Shown here piece after piece: positions 1-6,670 of a stretch of 8,939 bases of DNA (position 1 is the stretch's first letter; each line of letters opens with the position of its first letter). The notes under the pieces were generated by a model. The model was not told the origin of the DNA. It saw only the letters and a list, made by a program, of their open reading frames with translations, and made no database searches. The translations under genes and the position numbers were made by a program. Source of the stretch: Chloroflexota bacterium (GTDB lineage: Bacteria; Chloroflexota; UBA6077; CF-72); NCBI GenBank assembly GCA_019247135.1, contig JAFAPL010000571.1, positions 1 to 8,939 on the forward strand. Direction: 5' to 3'.

Positions 1-612
1 GACACGAACGCGCGTGCACTCGAACTGGCCCAGGCACGGGCAGTCGCCAACGGTGCCAAACAGGTCCGTGTCGTTCAGAGCGATCTGCGCGAATTTCCGG
101 TCGAGCGCTCGTTTGATGCGGTGGTCGGCCGCTTCGTGCTGATGTACCTTGCCGACCCCGCCGGCGTTCTGCGCCGCCTCGCGGGCCATCTCCGCGCTGA
201 TGGCATCCTGGCTTTCCAGGAGTTTCAGATCGAGCACATGCCCATGAGCTCCGTCCGGGTGCCCCTGTGGGAGCGCTGGTGCGCCTGGCTGCTCCCAGCG
301 TACCGACAGGCGCAGGTTGAGATGAACATGGGCTTGCGTCTGCGGCAGACGTTTGTGGACGCCGGGCTGCCCGCGCCACGAGTGCATATGGACGTATGTC
401 TGGCATGCCCTGGTGACGACGTCGAGGTCAGGGTCGCCACGAATACGCTCCGTTCGGCGCTCCCGCTGATCGAGAGGTTCGGCATCGCGACAGCCGCAGA
501 CGTCGACGTGGACACGTTTGGTCAGCGGTACGCCGCGGAGCTCGCCAGCGCCGGTGCCGTCCATACCACCGTGCCAATGGTGCGAGCCTGGACGCGAATG
601 CCCGTCGCTTAG
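1..612 (+). CDS. SAM-dependent class I methyltransferase, C-terminal part (5' end outside window)
   Basis: The frame is open from base 1, so the visible start-like codon at 121 is internal and the gene begins left of the window. The protein probably transfers a methyl group from S-adenosylmethionine to an unknown small molecule in the cytoplasm. The first residue, D, fits the acidic residue at the end of strand 2 that contacts the SAM ribose. It is followed by a helix (ALELAQARAVANG) and then VVQSDLREFP, the usual post-strand-3 'D-L/A' motif. FDAVVGRFVLMYLADP is the strand-4 motif of class I enzymes, and the helix LRRLAGHLRADGILAFQEF leads into strand 5. The glycine-rich motif I must lie upstream and is not visible. 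The residues after about 75 of the visible part form the variable substrate-binding cap, and the end (VRAWTRMPV) is a plausible natural C-terminus. The fold is clear; the substrate cannot be told. Confidence 0.85.
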   Translation, partial: DTNARALELAQARAVANGAKQVRVVQSDLREFPVERSFDAVVGRFVLMYLADPAGVLRRLAGHLRADGILAFQEFQIEHMPMSSVRVPLWERWCAWLLPAYRQAQVEMNMGLRLRQTFVDAGLPAPRVHMDVCLACPGDDVEVRVATNTLRSALPLIERFGIATAADVDVDTFGQRYAAELASAGAVHTTVPMVRAWTRMPVA

Positions 613-728
613 GCTGCCCGTACCCACCAATCAGCACCACCCTGGTGGTCCCGCTAGTTTGCCCCTCATGACATGGATGTTGGGACTGGGCCTTGTTCTT
701 GGCGCCGTGAACCCGCGTCGCTGGATCC
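613..728. other. Non-coding stretch downstream of the methyltransferase
   Basis: I see no convincing gene in these bases on either strand. A short ACCACC/GGTGGT inverted repeat near 637-650 has only a 2-base loop and no following T-tract, so I do not call it a terminator. Confidence 0.4.
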
Positions 729-934
729 CTAAGGACTGCAGCCGAGGCGCCTGATCGCTTCCTCGCAGGTAAGACCGTACGGCAGAAGCAGCCGACTCGC
801 TTCATCAATATCGAACCGGTCGGCCAGTTTCGAGTCGAGTTCGGCATCGTTTCGGGCGGTACTGCTAGGCGCCGAAGCACGTTGCGTAGCTCTGCCTTCG
901 AGCGCAGGTGCGATGCGTATTCAACCTGAGCCAT
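729..934 (-). pseudogene. Frameshifted small hypothetical protein
   Basis: Read from an ATG at 934, the first part gives a protein-like start (MAQVEYASHLRSKAELRN, then VLRRL) in one frame. The sense then moves to another frame (ARNDAELDSKLADRFDID, then EASRLLLPYGLTCEEAIRRL) and ends at a TAG at 729-731. The total of 206 bases is not a multiple of three, so one indel lies around 850-870. Both halves are rich in charged residues and leucines, as in a helical soluble protein, and their codons use more A/T than the neighbouring ABC genes. The ATG directly follows the TGA of the upstream fragment, as in a two-gene operon. I do not recognise the family. A chance frame is possible, and a sequencing error would restore an intact gene of about 68 residues. 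Confidence 0.4.
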
Positions 935-1102
935 TCACGCACACTCCAATACCTCCTGAACGTAGCCAGGACTCTGGGCATTCCAGGTAAACGCAAGGTA
1001 GCCGAGAACAAGGTCGGCTGCGCCTGCGCGTGTTTTACGATTCGCACCGGCTAAACCGTAAATATCCGGCCACGGATCACCTGGCGCGTTGCAACCAGAT
1101 GA
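935..1102 (-). pseudogene. Start-less fragment of an unrecognised protein, upstream partner of the frameshifted gene
   Basis: This frame of about 55 codons continues directly after the stop codon of the downstream ABC subunit, in the same frame. It contains a protein-like run (IYGLAGANRKTRAGAADLVL, then GYLAFTWNAQSPGYVQEVLE) ending in a TGA at 935-937, immediately before the ATG of the next small frame. There is no ATG or GTG in this frame, so it looks like the C-terminal end of a gene whose front was lost when the ABC cassette came to lie beside it. Codons such as CGT, AAA, ACA and TTA differ from the GC-ending codons of the ABC genes. The family is not recognised. Coding status is inferred only from composition and the tight spacing to the next frame. 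Confidence 0.35.
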
Positions 1103-2878
1103 TCATGCAGCGGAGTGCCCGTCGGGCGAATCGCGGAACTGGCGCTCGTACAGCTCGGAGTAGCGGCCGCCGGCAGCCAGGAGGTCGGCGTGGTTGCCTC
1201 GTTCAATGATCTGGCCCGACTCGATCACCAGGATCAGATCGGCGTCGCGGATCGTGCTCAGGCGGTGCGCGATGACGATGCTGGTGCGTCCGCGCAGGAG
1301 TCGGCTGAGCGCAGTCTGAATCCTCTGCTCGGTGCGGGTGTCGATGCTGCTGGTCGCCTCGTCAAGGATCAAGATGCGGGGGTCGGCGAGCACCGCGCGC
1401 GCGAAGGACAGCAGCTGGCGCTGTCCCTGGCTCAACGTGCTGCCATGTTCGGCGAGGCGCGTGTCGTAGCCCTGGGGCAGCGCCTCGATGAAGTGGTGGG
1501 CGTCGACCGCCTCGGCGGCGGCCTGGATCTCGGCACGCGTGGCGCCCGGTCGGCCGTACGCGATGTTGTCGGCGACGGTCCCACCGAACAGGAACGGCTC
1601 CTGGAGGACGATCGCCAGCTGCCGCCGCAGACTGGCACGGGTCACTGCGCGCACGTCCTGCCCGTCGACCCGGACTGCGCCGCGGCTGACCTCGTAGAAG
1701 CGCGGGATCAGGTTGGCGATGGTGGTCTTGCCGGCGCCGGTGCGTCCGACCAGGGCCACAGTCTGGCCTGTAGCGACGTCGAAACTGACGTGGCGCAGCG
1801 CCGGCCGTGTTGGCTCATAGGCGAACGACACGCCGTCGAACGTCACCCGTCCGTCCACGCCGTCGAGCACGGGCGCGTCGGGCGCGTCGGGTACTTCTTC
1901 GGGCTCGTCGAGGATCCCGTAGATGCGTTCGGCCCCGGCTAGCGCGGCCTGTAGCTGTGTGTAGACCTGGGACACGAGCTGGATCGGACGGAAGAACTGC
2001 TGGACGTAGATCAGGAATGCCGCCACGACGCCCACGCTGAGCTGGCCTGCAAGCAGCAGATAGCCGCCGAACCCGATCACCACGGCGGTGCCGAGCGTGC
2101 TGAGCACGTCAATTGTCGGGGCGAAGGCAGCCGTCAGCGTGACTGCCGCGACGTTCGCGTCGCGGTTCGCCCGGTTGCGCTCGCGAAACCGCGCGATGTT
2201 CGTCTGGGTGCGGTTGAACGCCTGGGCTTCGCGGATGCCACTGATCTCCTCCTGCAACTCTGCGGTCACATCGCCAGTCGTCTCCCGCGTCGTGCGGAAG
2301 GCTCGCCGCGCCAGCCGCGAAAAGACGGAGGTCGCCACGAAGATCAGCGGGATGACCGTGAAGCTCACCAGCGCCAGTGGCACGTTCAGCAGCAGCATCG
2401 CGAAGACGATGCCGATTAGCCCGAATAGCGACCCGAGCAGCTGCGTCAGACCCTGTGACAGGAGCTGATTGAGCGTGTCGACGTCGTTCGTCACGCGACT
2501 CATGAGATCGCCGAGAGGTCGACGATCGAAAAATGCCAGCGGCAGTCTGTTGAAATGCTCGAACAGGCGACCGCGCAGGCTGGCCAGCAGACGCTGCCCC
2601 ACGGATCCGACCTGGAAGATCTGGGCGCGGGTGGCCAGGGCGCCGATGGCGTACACAACGAGCAGGGCGGCCAGCGTTCGCAGGAGACCCGGTACGTCGC
2701 TGTTGAGGATGTCGCGGTCGATCGCCTGACTGACGAGCCAGGGCGCCGCGGCCTGCGCCCCGGCGCTCACGACGATTAGCGCCAAGGCCAGGATGAGCTC
2801 ACCTTTGTACACCGACGTTTCAGTGAGCAAGCGACGTGCGGTGGCGCCACCGCGCTGGGCCGGTGCCTCGTTGCTCAC
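1103..2878 (-). CDS. Heterodimeric ABC exporter half-transporter, consensus-site subunit
   Basis: This is a type IV (MsbA/Sav1866-like) ABC half-transporter of 591 residues, the normal length: an N-terminal six-helix membrane domain (about 25-310) and a C-terminal ATPase domain (about 345-580). Visible motifs are the A-loop Tyr354, Walker A GRTGAGKT (378-385), Q-loop Gln426, signature LSQGQ (482-486), Walker B ILILDE with catalytic Glu507, D-loop SSID (510-513) and H-loop His538. The catalytic Glu and His are intact, but the signature is LSQGQ instead of LSGGQ, the pattern expected of the partner that supplies the signature to a degenerate site. The GTG start overlaps the TGA of the upstream subunit gene (GTGA), and a GGAGG lies seven bases before it, so the two are translationally coupled. 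The pair should act at the cytoplasmic membrane exporting lipids, drugs or peptides; no substrate is indicated. Homologues include TM288 of TM287/288 and BmrD of BmrCD. Confidence 0.95.
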   Translation of the reverse strand: MSNEAPAQRGGATARRLLTETSVYKGELILALALIVVSAGAQAAAPWLVSQAIDRDILNSDVPGLLRTLAALLVVYAIGALATRAQIFQVGSVGQRLLASLRGRLFEHFNRLPLAFFDRRPLGDLMSRVTNDVDTLNQLLSQGLTQLLGSLFGLIGIVFAMLLLNVPLALVSFTVIPLIFVATSVFSRLARRAFRTTRETTGDVTAELQEEISGIREAQAFNRTQTNIARFRERNRANRDANVAAVTLTAAFAPTIDVLSTLGTAVVIGFGGYLLLAGQLSVGVVAAFLIYVQQFFRPIQLVSQVYTQLQAALAGAERIYGILDEPEEVPDAPDAPVLDGVDGRVTFDGVSFAYEPTRPALRHVSFDVATGQTVALVGRTGAGKTTIANLIPRFYEVSRGAVRVDGQDVRAVTRASLRRQLAIVLQEPFLFGGTVADNIAYGRPGATRAEIQAAAEAVDAHHFIEALPQGYDTRLAEHGSTLSQGQRQLLSFARAVLADPRILILDEATSSIDTRTEQRIQTALSRLLRGRTSIVIAHRLSTIRDADLILVIESGQIIERGNHADLLAAGGRYSELYERQFRDSPDGHSAA

Positions 2879-4674
2879 GCCCGTGCCTCCGACGGCTTCA
2901 GCGGAAGCTCGGTCGCCGCGGGACCGTCGCGGAGCTGCGAGCCAAGAATCTGGTTGTAGAGCTCGCTGTCGCGAAGCAAGTCCGCATGCCGGCCCTGGGC
3001 CGCGACGCCGCCGTCGTCGAGGACCAGGATCAGGTCCGCGTCGCGGACGGTGCTGATGCGCTGGGCGATGACGAACACGGTGCGCTTGCGCGCTCGAATA
3101 AGCCGGTCGAGCGCCTTGCGGATTGCCGACTCGGTGTCGGTGTCGACCGCCGAGGTGCTGTCATCGAGGATTAGCATGCACGGATCGACCAGCAGGGCGC
3201 GTGCGATCGCGATTCGCTGGCGCTGGCCGCCCGACAGTCCGATGCCGCGCTCGCCGACGAGCGTCTCGTACCCCTGTGGCAGGTCGGCGATGAAGGCGTG
3301 CGCCTGGGCGGCGCGCGCGGCGGCTTCTACCTCGGCCTGGGTGGCGTCGGGTTTCCCGTAGGCGATGTTGTCACGCACGCTCCCGCCGAACAGGAGCGCC
3401 TCTTGCAGGACGATGCTGATCTGACAGCGCAGGCTGTCGAGCGTGACATCACGGACGTCATAGCCGTCCACGCGCACGCTGCCCCGGGTGACGTCGTAAA
3501 AACGTGGCAAGAGGTTGACGAGCGTGCTCTTGCCAGCGCCGGTGGTGCCCAGGATTGCTACGGTCTGTCCGGGCTGGACTGAGAAACTGACGTCGCACAG
3601 CACGTCCGCATCGGCCCCCGGGTAGCGGAAGGACACCTGCTCGTAGACCACTTCGCCAGCCAGTGACGGGAGCGGGCGCGCGCCGGGCCGATCCTGGACG
3701 TCGATCGGAGCATCGAGCACGTCGAAGATGCGCTTGGCCGACGCGCCAGCGCGCGAGATCGCGGCGGCCAGGAAGCCAATGGTCAGGATGGGCTGGAGCA
3801 AGAAGGCGAGGTACGCGTTGAACGCGATCAGCTCCCCGATTGAAAGCGAGCCGCCCATTACTAACCCACCGCCAAAGCCGATGACCACCAGCGTGCCCAG
3901 GTTGGCGAAAAAGAACACGAGTGGGAAGTTGTTGGACAGCGCGCGCACCGTCATCACGTTGCGACCCAGCAGCTCAGCATTGGCCCGCCCGTAGCGCTCG
4001 ATCTCGTAGTCCTCGCGACCGAACGCGCGAATCACGCGCAGACCAGACAGATCCTCCTGCAGGATCGTGTTCAACCCGCCAAGAAGCTGCTGGACCTGTG
4101 CGAACAGCGGACCGACGCGGCGCACGAAGCTGGTCAGCAAGAACAGGATCGGCACGATGGTCAGCAAGGCCGCGATCGTCAGGCGCAGGTTGAGCCACCC
4201 CAGGATCAACGCCGTCCCCACGAGCACGACGAGCGAGGCGACCAGCTGGATGACACCGGTGCCGACAAACGTGCGCACCTGCTCGACATCGTTGGTCGCA
4301 CGGGTTACGAGCTGGCCGGTCTGGGCGCGGTCGTAGTAGCTGAAGCTGAGGTGCTCGATCTGGCCGAACAATGCGTCGCGCAGGTCGTACGCGACGCCTT
4401 GCGAGGCCCGCTCCGCCAGGTAGCCCTGCAGAAAGGTGAACAGCCCGCGGACGAACGCGAGGGCGACCAGGCCAGCGACCGCCATGGCCAACACCGAGGG
4501 CTGCGTCTGCGTGAAGCCGACGTCGATCGCGACGCGGATCAACTGGGGCGTTGCGAGGTTGGCGGCCGCGACCAGCAGCAAGGCCACGATCGCGCCGACC
4601 GCCTCTTTTTGGTAGCCGCGCAGATAGGCGAGAGCGCGCCGCACCGCTTCAAGGCCGCCGTCCCGCGGCTGCAT
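2875..4674 (-). CDS. Heterodimeric ABC exporter half-transporter, degenerate-site subunit
   Basis: The 599 residues hold a six-helix exporter membrane domain (about 20-315) followed by a nucleotide-binding domain (about 340-575). The A-loop is Tyr351, Walker A GTTGAGKS (376-383), Q-loop Gln424, X-loop VGERG just before the canonical signature LSGGQ (480-484), and Walker B LILDD (501-505). The catalytic Glu is replaced by Asp505, and the H-loop His by Gln538 (IAQRIST). These two changes are the known marks of the degenerate ATP site in heterodimeric exporters such as TM287/288, BmrCD and LmrCD. The site formed with its own Walker motifs should bind ATP but hydrolyse it poorly, while its LSGGQ completes the active site of the partner encoded immediately downstream. 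The ATG at 4674 has no clear Shine-Dalgarno sequence; the start was chosen as the first ATG giving a typical N-terminus. It lies 51 bases after the iron-sulfur gene on the same strand and may share its transcript. Confidence 0.95.
   Translation of the reverse strand: MQPRDGGLEAVRRALAYLRGYQKEAVGAIVALLLVAAANLATPQLIRVAIDVGFTQTQPSVLAMAVAGLVALAFVRGLFTFLQGYLAERASQGVAYDLRDALFGQIEHLSFSYYDRAQTGQLVTRATNDVEQVRTFVGTGVIQLVASLVVLVGTALILGWLNLRLTIAALLTIVPILFLLTSFVRRVGPLFAQVQQLLGGLNTILQEDLSGLRVIRAFGREDYEIERYGRANAELLGRNVMTVRALSNNFPLVFFFANLGTLVVIGFGGGLVMGGSLSIGELIAFNAYLAFLLQPILTIGFLAAAISRAGASAKRIFDVLDAPIDVQDRPGARPLPSLAGEVVYEQVSFRYPGADADVLCDVSFSVQPGQTVAILGTTGAGKSTLVNLLPRFYDVTRGSVRVDGYDVRDVTLDSLRCQISIVLQEALLFGGSVRDNIAYGKPDATQAEVEAAARAAQAHAFIADLPQGYETLVGERGIGLSGGQRQRIAIARALLVDPCMLILDDSTSAVDTDTESAIRKALDRLIRARKRTVFVIAQRISTVRDADLILVLDDGGVAAQGRHADLLRDSELYNQILGSQLRDGPAATELPLKPSEARA
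2886..2890 (-). promoter_or_regulatory. Shine-Dalgarno for the downstream ABC subunit
   Basis: GGAGG on the minus strand lies inside the 3' end of the upstream ABC gene, seven bases before the GTG start. It supports the choice of the GTG at 2878 and the coupled translation of the two subunits. Confidence 0.75.
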
Positions 4675-4725
4675 GCAGCGAAGCCTACGCGACCCGCGCT
4701 CACCGCTGCCCTGGTATCGGCGCAG

Positions 4726-4923
4726 TTAGTCGGCCAGGGTGCGGTCGAAGCCGAAGGTCAGGTGCGTCCCGTCGCAGAACGGCTTGTTACTGGAGCGTCC
4801 GCGGCGGCACATCGCGAACTGCGCGGGATGTGGGATTTCGCGTCCGTCAGGTTCGGTCAGGTGCACCGGTCCGGACACAAGATACGGGCCGTTGAGGCTT
4901 GCGGTAATAGTGGCTTCGTCCAT
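4726..4923 (-). CDS. CDGSH-type iron-sulfur domain protein with a missing cluster ligand
   Basis: This 65-residue protein matches the CDGSH family, small proteins that bind a [2Fe-2S] cluster through three Cys and one His and act in redox or cluster transfer. The family motif is C-x-C-x2-S/T-x3-P-x-C-D-G-S/A/T-H. Here residues 39-54 read CRRGRSSNKPFCDGTH. Everything fits (Cys39, Ser44, Pro48, Cys50, Asp51, Gly52, His54) except position 41, where the second Cys of C-x-C is Arg (codon CGC at 4801-4803). CGC is one transition away from TGC. The N-terminal 35 residues form the usual beta-strand part (PYLVSGPVHLTEPDGREI). A strong Shine-Dalgarno sequence (GAAAGGA) stands eight bases before the ATG. 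The gene follows the molybdenum hydroxylase remnant by 20 bases and precedes the ABC pair. It may still bind a cluster with an altered ligand, or be losing function. Confidence 0.85.
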   Translation of the reverse strand: MDEATITASLNGPYLVSGPVHLTEPDGREIPHPAQFAMCRRGRSSNKPFCDGTHLTFGFDRTLAD

Positions 4924-4931
4924 GACACGCG

Positions 4932-4938
4932 TCCTTTC
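4932..4938 (-). promoter_or_regulatory. Shine-Dalgarno of the CDGSH protein gene
   Basis: GAAAGGA on the minus strand with an eight-base spacer to the ATG at 4923. It supports this start and shows the small gene keeps a working translation signal although the gene before it is broken. Confidence 0.7.
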
Positions 4939-4943
4939 GGGAA

Positions 4944-5240
4944 TCAGAAGATCTGGATGGTGTGTGACATCGGCAACCGCCGGATGCGGCTACCGGTGAG
5001 CGCAAAAATTGCGTTGGCCAGGGCGGGCGCGACCGTTGGCACGCTGACTTCGCCGACGCCGCTTGGCGACTCAGTGGACTCAATCAAATGGACTTCGATC
5101 GTCGGAATGGATTGCATGCCCCATCGGATGCCGCCCTCCACCTGGCCGCGGACCAGGTCCGGATTGAGGACGATGCCGCAGTCCACCGCGAACACGACAC
5201 GGTCCACGTGGATGCGCCCACGGTCATCAATTGACACCTC
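4944..5240 (-). pseudogene. Remnant of a xanthine dehydrogenase/isoquinoline oxidoreductase-type molybdopterin subunit
   Basis: The roughly 98 residues correspond to the extreme C-terminus of the molybdenum cofactor-binding large subunit of the xanthine dehydrogenase/aldehyde oxidase family, closest in style to IorB-like aldehyde or isoquinoline oxidoreductases. VDRVVFAVDCGIVLNPDLVR and EGGIRWGM are conserved family segments. IEVHLIESTESPSGVGE contains the active-site glutamate region (GxGE, Glu63 counted from the GTG at 5237), and APALANAIFALTGSRIRRLP is the typical last helix and tail. Intact members exceed 700 residues, so almost the whole front is missing. About 30 residues normally found between the EGGIRWGM-like segment and the IEVH-like segment are also absent, so there is an internal deletion near 5115. 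Homology begins at about 5240, where the opposite strand starts to match a VOC protein. The fragment cannot be an active enzyme. Confidence 0.8.
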
Positions 5241-5436
5241 CGACGATCTGTGCGCTGCTGCTGAGATAATCGACGCGGAGTATGAACGGCTCGTGGCGCT
5301 GGTCAGCGACTGGGTTCAGCAGCCCAGCACCATGCCGTGGGGCAACCGCTCCATCCTCTTCCGCGACCCTCACGGCAACCTCGTCAACCTGTTCACCCCG
5401 GTCCGCGAGGACGCCATCAAGAAGTTCATCGGATGA
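5241..5436 (+). pseudogene. C-terminal fragment of a VOC (glyoxalase/bleomycin resistance) family protein
   Basis: The frame SDDLCAAAEIIDAEYERLVA followed by TMPWGNRSILFRDPHGNLVN and LFTP is the C-terminal beta-alpha-beta module of a vicinal oxygen chelate protein. In this superfamily the strand with RSILFRDPHGN is the last but one, and the metal-binding Glu/His position falls near it. A full VOC protein has about 115-140 residues; only about 65 are here. The frame is open further upstream but the sequence there is antisense to the molybdenum hydroxylase remnant and to the CDGSH gene, so no plausible start exists. The natural TGA is at 5434-5436. The gene was evidently cut by the rearrangement that brought the remnant on the other strand against it. 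Confidence 0.75.
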
Positions 5437-5442
5437 CGGGGA

Positions 5443-5501
5443 CCGAGGGCCTGGTTGCCGGCCGATCAGGGCACGACGGCGACGTAACGCTCGGCCCTCG
5501 G
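5443..5501 (+). terminator. Inverted repeat after the VOC fragment, possible terminator
   Basis: CCGAGGGCC at 5443-5451 pairs with GGCCCTCGG at 5493-5501, a 9-bp G/C-rich stem with a 41-base loop starting seven bases after the VOC stop. There is no T-tract, so an intrinsic terminator is only a possibility. Confidence 0.25.
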
Positions 5502-5615
5502 CCTCACCTGGCATGTGCCGGTTGACACGCCCCGCCCGCCGCAAGCGCCGCATGAGAAGGCTACCGCATCGGGCGCCGAAAGCCGCCGGCCGCCGGTGGA
5601 GTGCGCCGGTAGCCG

Positions 5616-5774
5616 GTGATCTTTACGACCCGACTGACCCCCCGCGCCGACGGCGCCGTCGACGCCAGTCAGCTCCTGGGTGCGTACCGCTGGACCGACC
5701 AAGCATCAGGACGTTTCGGCAGGTGGATGGTCCGCGAGAAGGGGATGCTCGACAGCGGGTTCCTCGGCGGCTAG
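5616..5774 (+). CDS. Small unrecognised frame or gene remnant ending on the regulator's stop
   Basis: A GTG at 5616 opens a 52-codon frame with protein-like content: VIFTTRLTPRADGAVDASQL, then LGAYRWTDQASGRFGRWMVR, ending KGMLDSGFLGG. Codons are mostly GC-ending like the real genes of the window. An in-frame TAG at 5610-5612 bounds it on the left, and no Shine-Dalgarno sequence is apparent. Its TAG (5772-5774) and the TAG of the opposite-strand regulator (5773-5771) share one CTAG. It may be the C-terminus of a lost gene or a chance frame; I do not recognise the family. The rest of 5437-5615 shows no supported gene. Confidence 0.3.
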   Translation: MIFTTRLTPRADGAVDASQLLGAYRWTDQASGRFGRWMVREKGMLDSGFLGG

Positions 5775-6616
5775 TCCGAGAAGCGCTGGAGCCCGATCGT
5801 CTCGAGCAGCGCAACCGCCTTGGCGTGCGTTGAACCGGCAGGCGCCGTATAGACGACCATCGTGAGATCTGTGCCCGCCACTGCGAGTTCGTCGCAGTCG
5901 AGGGTGATCTCGCCGAGTTCGGGGTGGTCGAAGGTCTTGCGGCCCACCGGCGGACCGGCGACGGGGCGGAGCTCCCAGACTCCGGCGAAGGCGGGGCTGC
6001 ACTCGAGAAGGTCCTCGATGAGCGAGTTCAGATACTTGTCGTGCGGGAATCGGCCGAGTGCTTTGCGTAGCTGCGCGACTATTCCCGCCTCGGCCTCCTC
6101 TCGTTGTTTCGCGGTCCAGACGAGCCGCGATGGCAATCCGGTGAAGTGCCGCCAGGCGAGCGTCCGCTCGCGGCGCGTGCCGCCTGACAGGTCCCCGAGC
6201 AGCGCAGTCGCGAGCGCGTTGAGAGTAATGATCTCGCTGGCGCCGTCTACCAGCATGACCGGCACGTCCGCGAGCCGGTCGAGGAGGCGCCGAAGACTCG
6301 GGGTGATGTGACGGTTGATCGTCCCCGGGCCCGGCTCGGCATGGCCCGCCAGTCGGTATAGGTGCGAGCGCTCGTCGTCGCTGAGGCGGAGCGCCCGCGC
6401 AAGCGAAGCCAGGACCGAGGGTGAGGGACTGTGCGCGCGGCCCTGCTCGAGCCGAGCCAGGTAGTCGACGGAGAGTCCGGCGAGCCGAGCGACCTCCTCG
6501 CGGCGCAGACCCGGCACGCGGCGATGGCGCGCGGCGGGGAGCCCGGCCTCTGCGACCGAGAGTCTCTCCCTCCACGCGCGGATGCAGCCAGCGAGCTCCT
6601 GGTCTAGGACGGTCAT
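5771..6616 (-). CDS. XRE-family regulator with MmyB/MltR-type ligand-binding domain
   Basis: The protein is a transcription factor with an N-terminal XRE helix-turn-helix and a C-terminal PAS-like MLTR/MmyB ligand-binding domain. Counting from the ATG at 6616 (281 residues), the DNA-binding part PGLRREEVARLAGLSVDYLA, then RLEQGR, spans about 35-60; LRREEVA..AGLS..Y..RLEQGR is the hallmark of this family. The ligand domain runs from about 107 (LRRLLDRLADVPVMLVDG) to 275 and ends with the typical beta hairpin segment HPELGEITLDCDELAV. The Chloroflexus MltR structure in this family holds a fatty acid, so a lipid-like effector is plausible. A GTG start at 6634 would add six residues; I prefer the ATG because the family normally begins close to the (L/I)RA-R-RERL helix. 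Neither start has a clear Shine-Dalgarno sequence. It is divergent from the hydrolase gene and probably controls it and itself from the shared intergenic region. Confidence 0.9.
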   Translation of the reverse strand: MTVLDQELAGCIRAWRERLSVAEAGLPAARHRRVPGLRREEVARLAGLSVDYLARLEQGRAHSPSPSVLASLARALRLSDDERSHLYRLAGHAEPGPGTINRHITPSLRRLLDRLADVPVMLVDGASEIITLNALATALLGDLSGGTRRERTLAWRHFTGLPSRLVWTAKQREEAEAGIVAQLRKALGRFPHDKYLNSLIEDLLECSPAFAGVWELRPVAGPPVGRKTFDHPELGEITLDCDELAVAGTDLTMVVYTAPAGSTHAKAVALLETIGLQRFSD

Positions 6617-6642
6617 CGCCTGATGATCGCGCACTGGTCGGA

Positions 6643-6670
6643 TTGAGGGTCGCCCTCTCAGTCCTAGGCT
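6643..6670 (+). promoter_or_regulatory. Candidate promoter for the hydrolase gene
   Basis: TTGAGG at 6643-6648 and TAGGCT at 6665-6670 are separated by 16 bases, an acceptable sigma-70-like arrangement for a high-GC genome. The hydrolase start at 6800 would then have a leader of about 120 bases. This is pattern matching only. Confidence 0.35.
6645..6657. promoter_or_regulatory. Palindrome GAGGGTCGCCCTC, candidate operator
   Basis: Two perfect 5-base arms around TCG lie in the regulator-hydrolase intergenic region, over the candidate -35 and spacer of the hydrolase promoter and just upstream of the regulator gene. The position suits repression by the neighbouring dimeric XRE regulator, but no consensus is known to me for it. 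Confidence 0.35.

Noticed and set aside
637..650. ACCACC/GGTGGT hairpin after the methyltransferase
   Set aside because: The loop is only two bases and no T-tract follows, so it is not a convincing terminator.
428..728. Minus-strand frame continuing past the frameshifted small protein
   Set aside because: It runs antisense into the methyltransferase and its sequence is low-complexity Arg-rich, typical of a shadow frame.
1115..1942. Long plus-strand open frame of 275 codons
   Set aside because: It is antisense to the ATPase domain of the intact ABC subunit; such frames arise from GC-rich codon structure.
4351..5240. Plus-strand open frame continuing upstream of the VOC fragment
   Set aside because: This part is antisense to the ABC, CDGSH and molybdenum hydroxylase sequences; only the part from about 5241 resembles a protein family.
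5649..5660. Perfect palindrome GACGGCGCCGTC
   Set aside because: Short G/C palindromes are frequent at this base composition, and it lies inside the small frame without promoter context.
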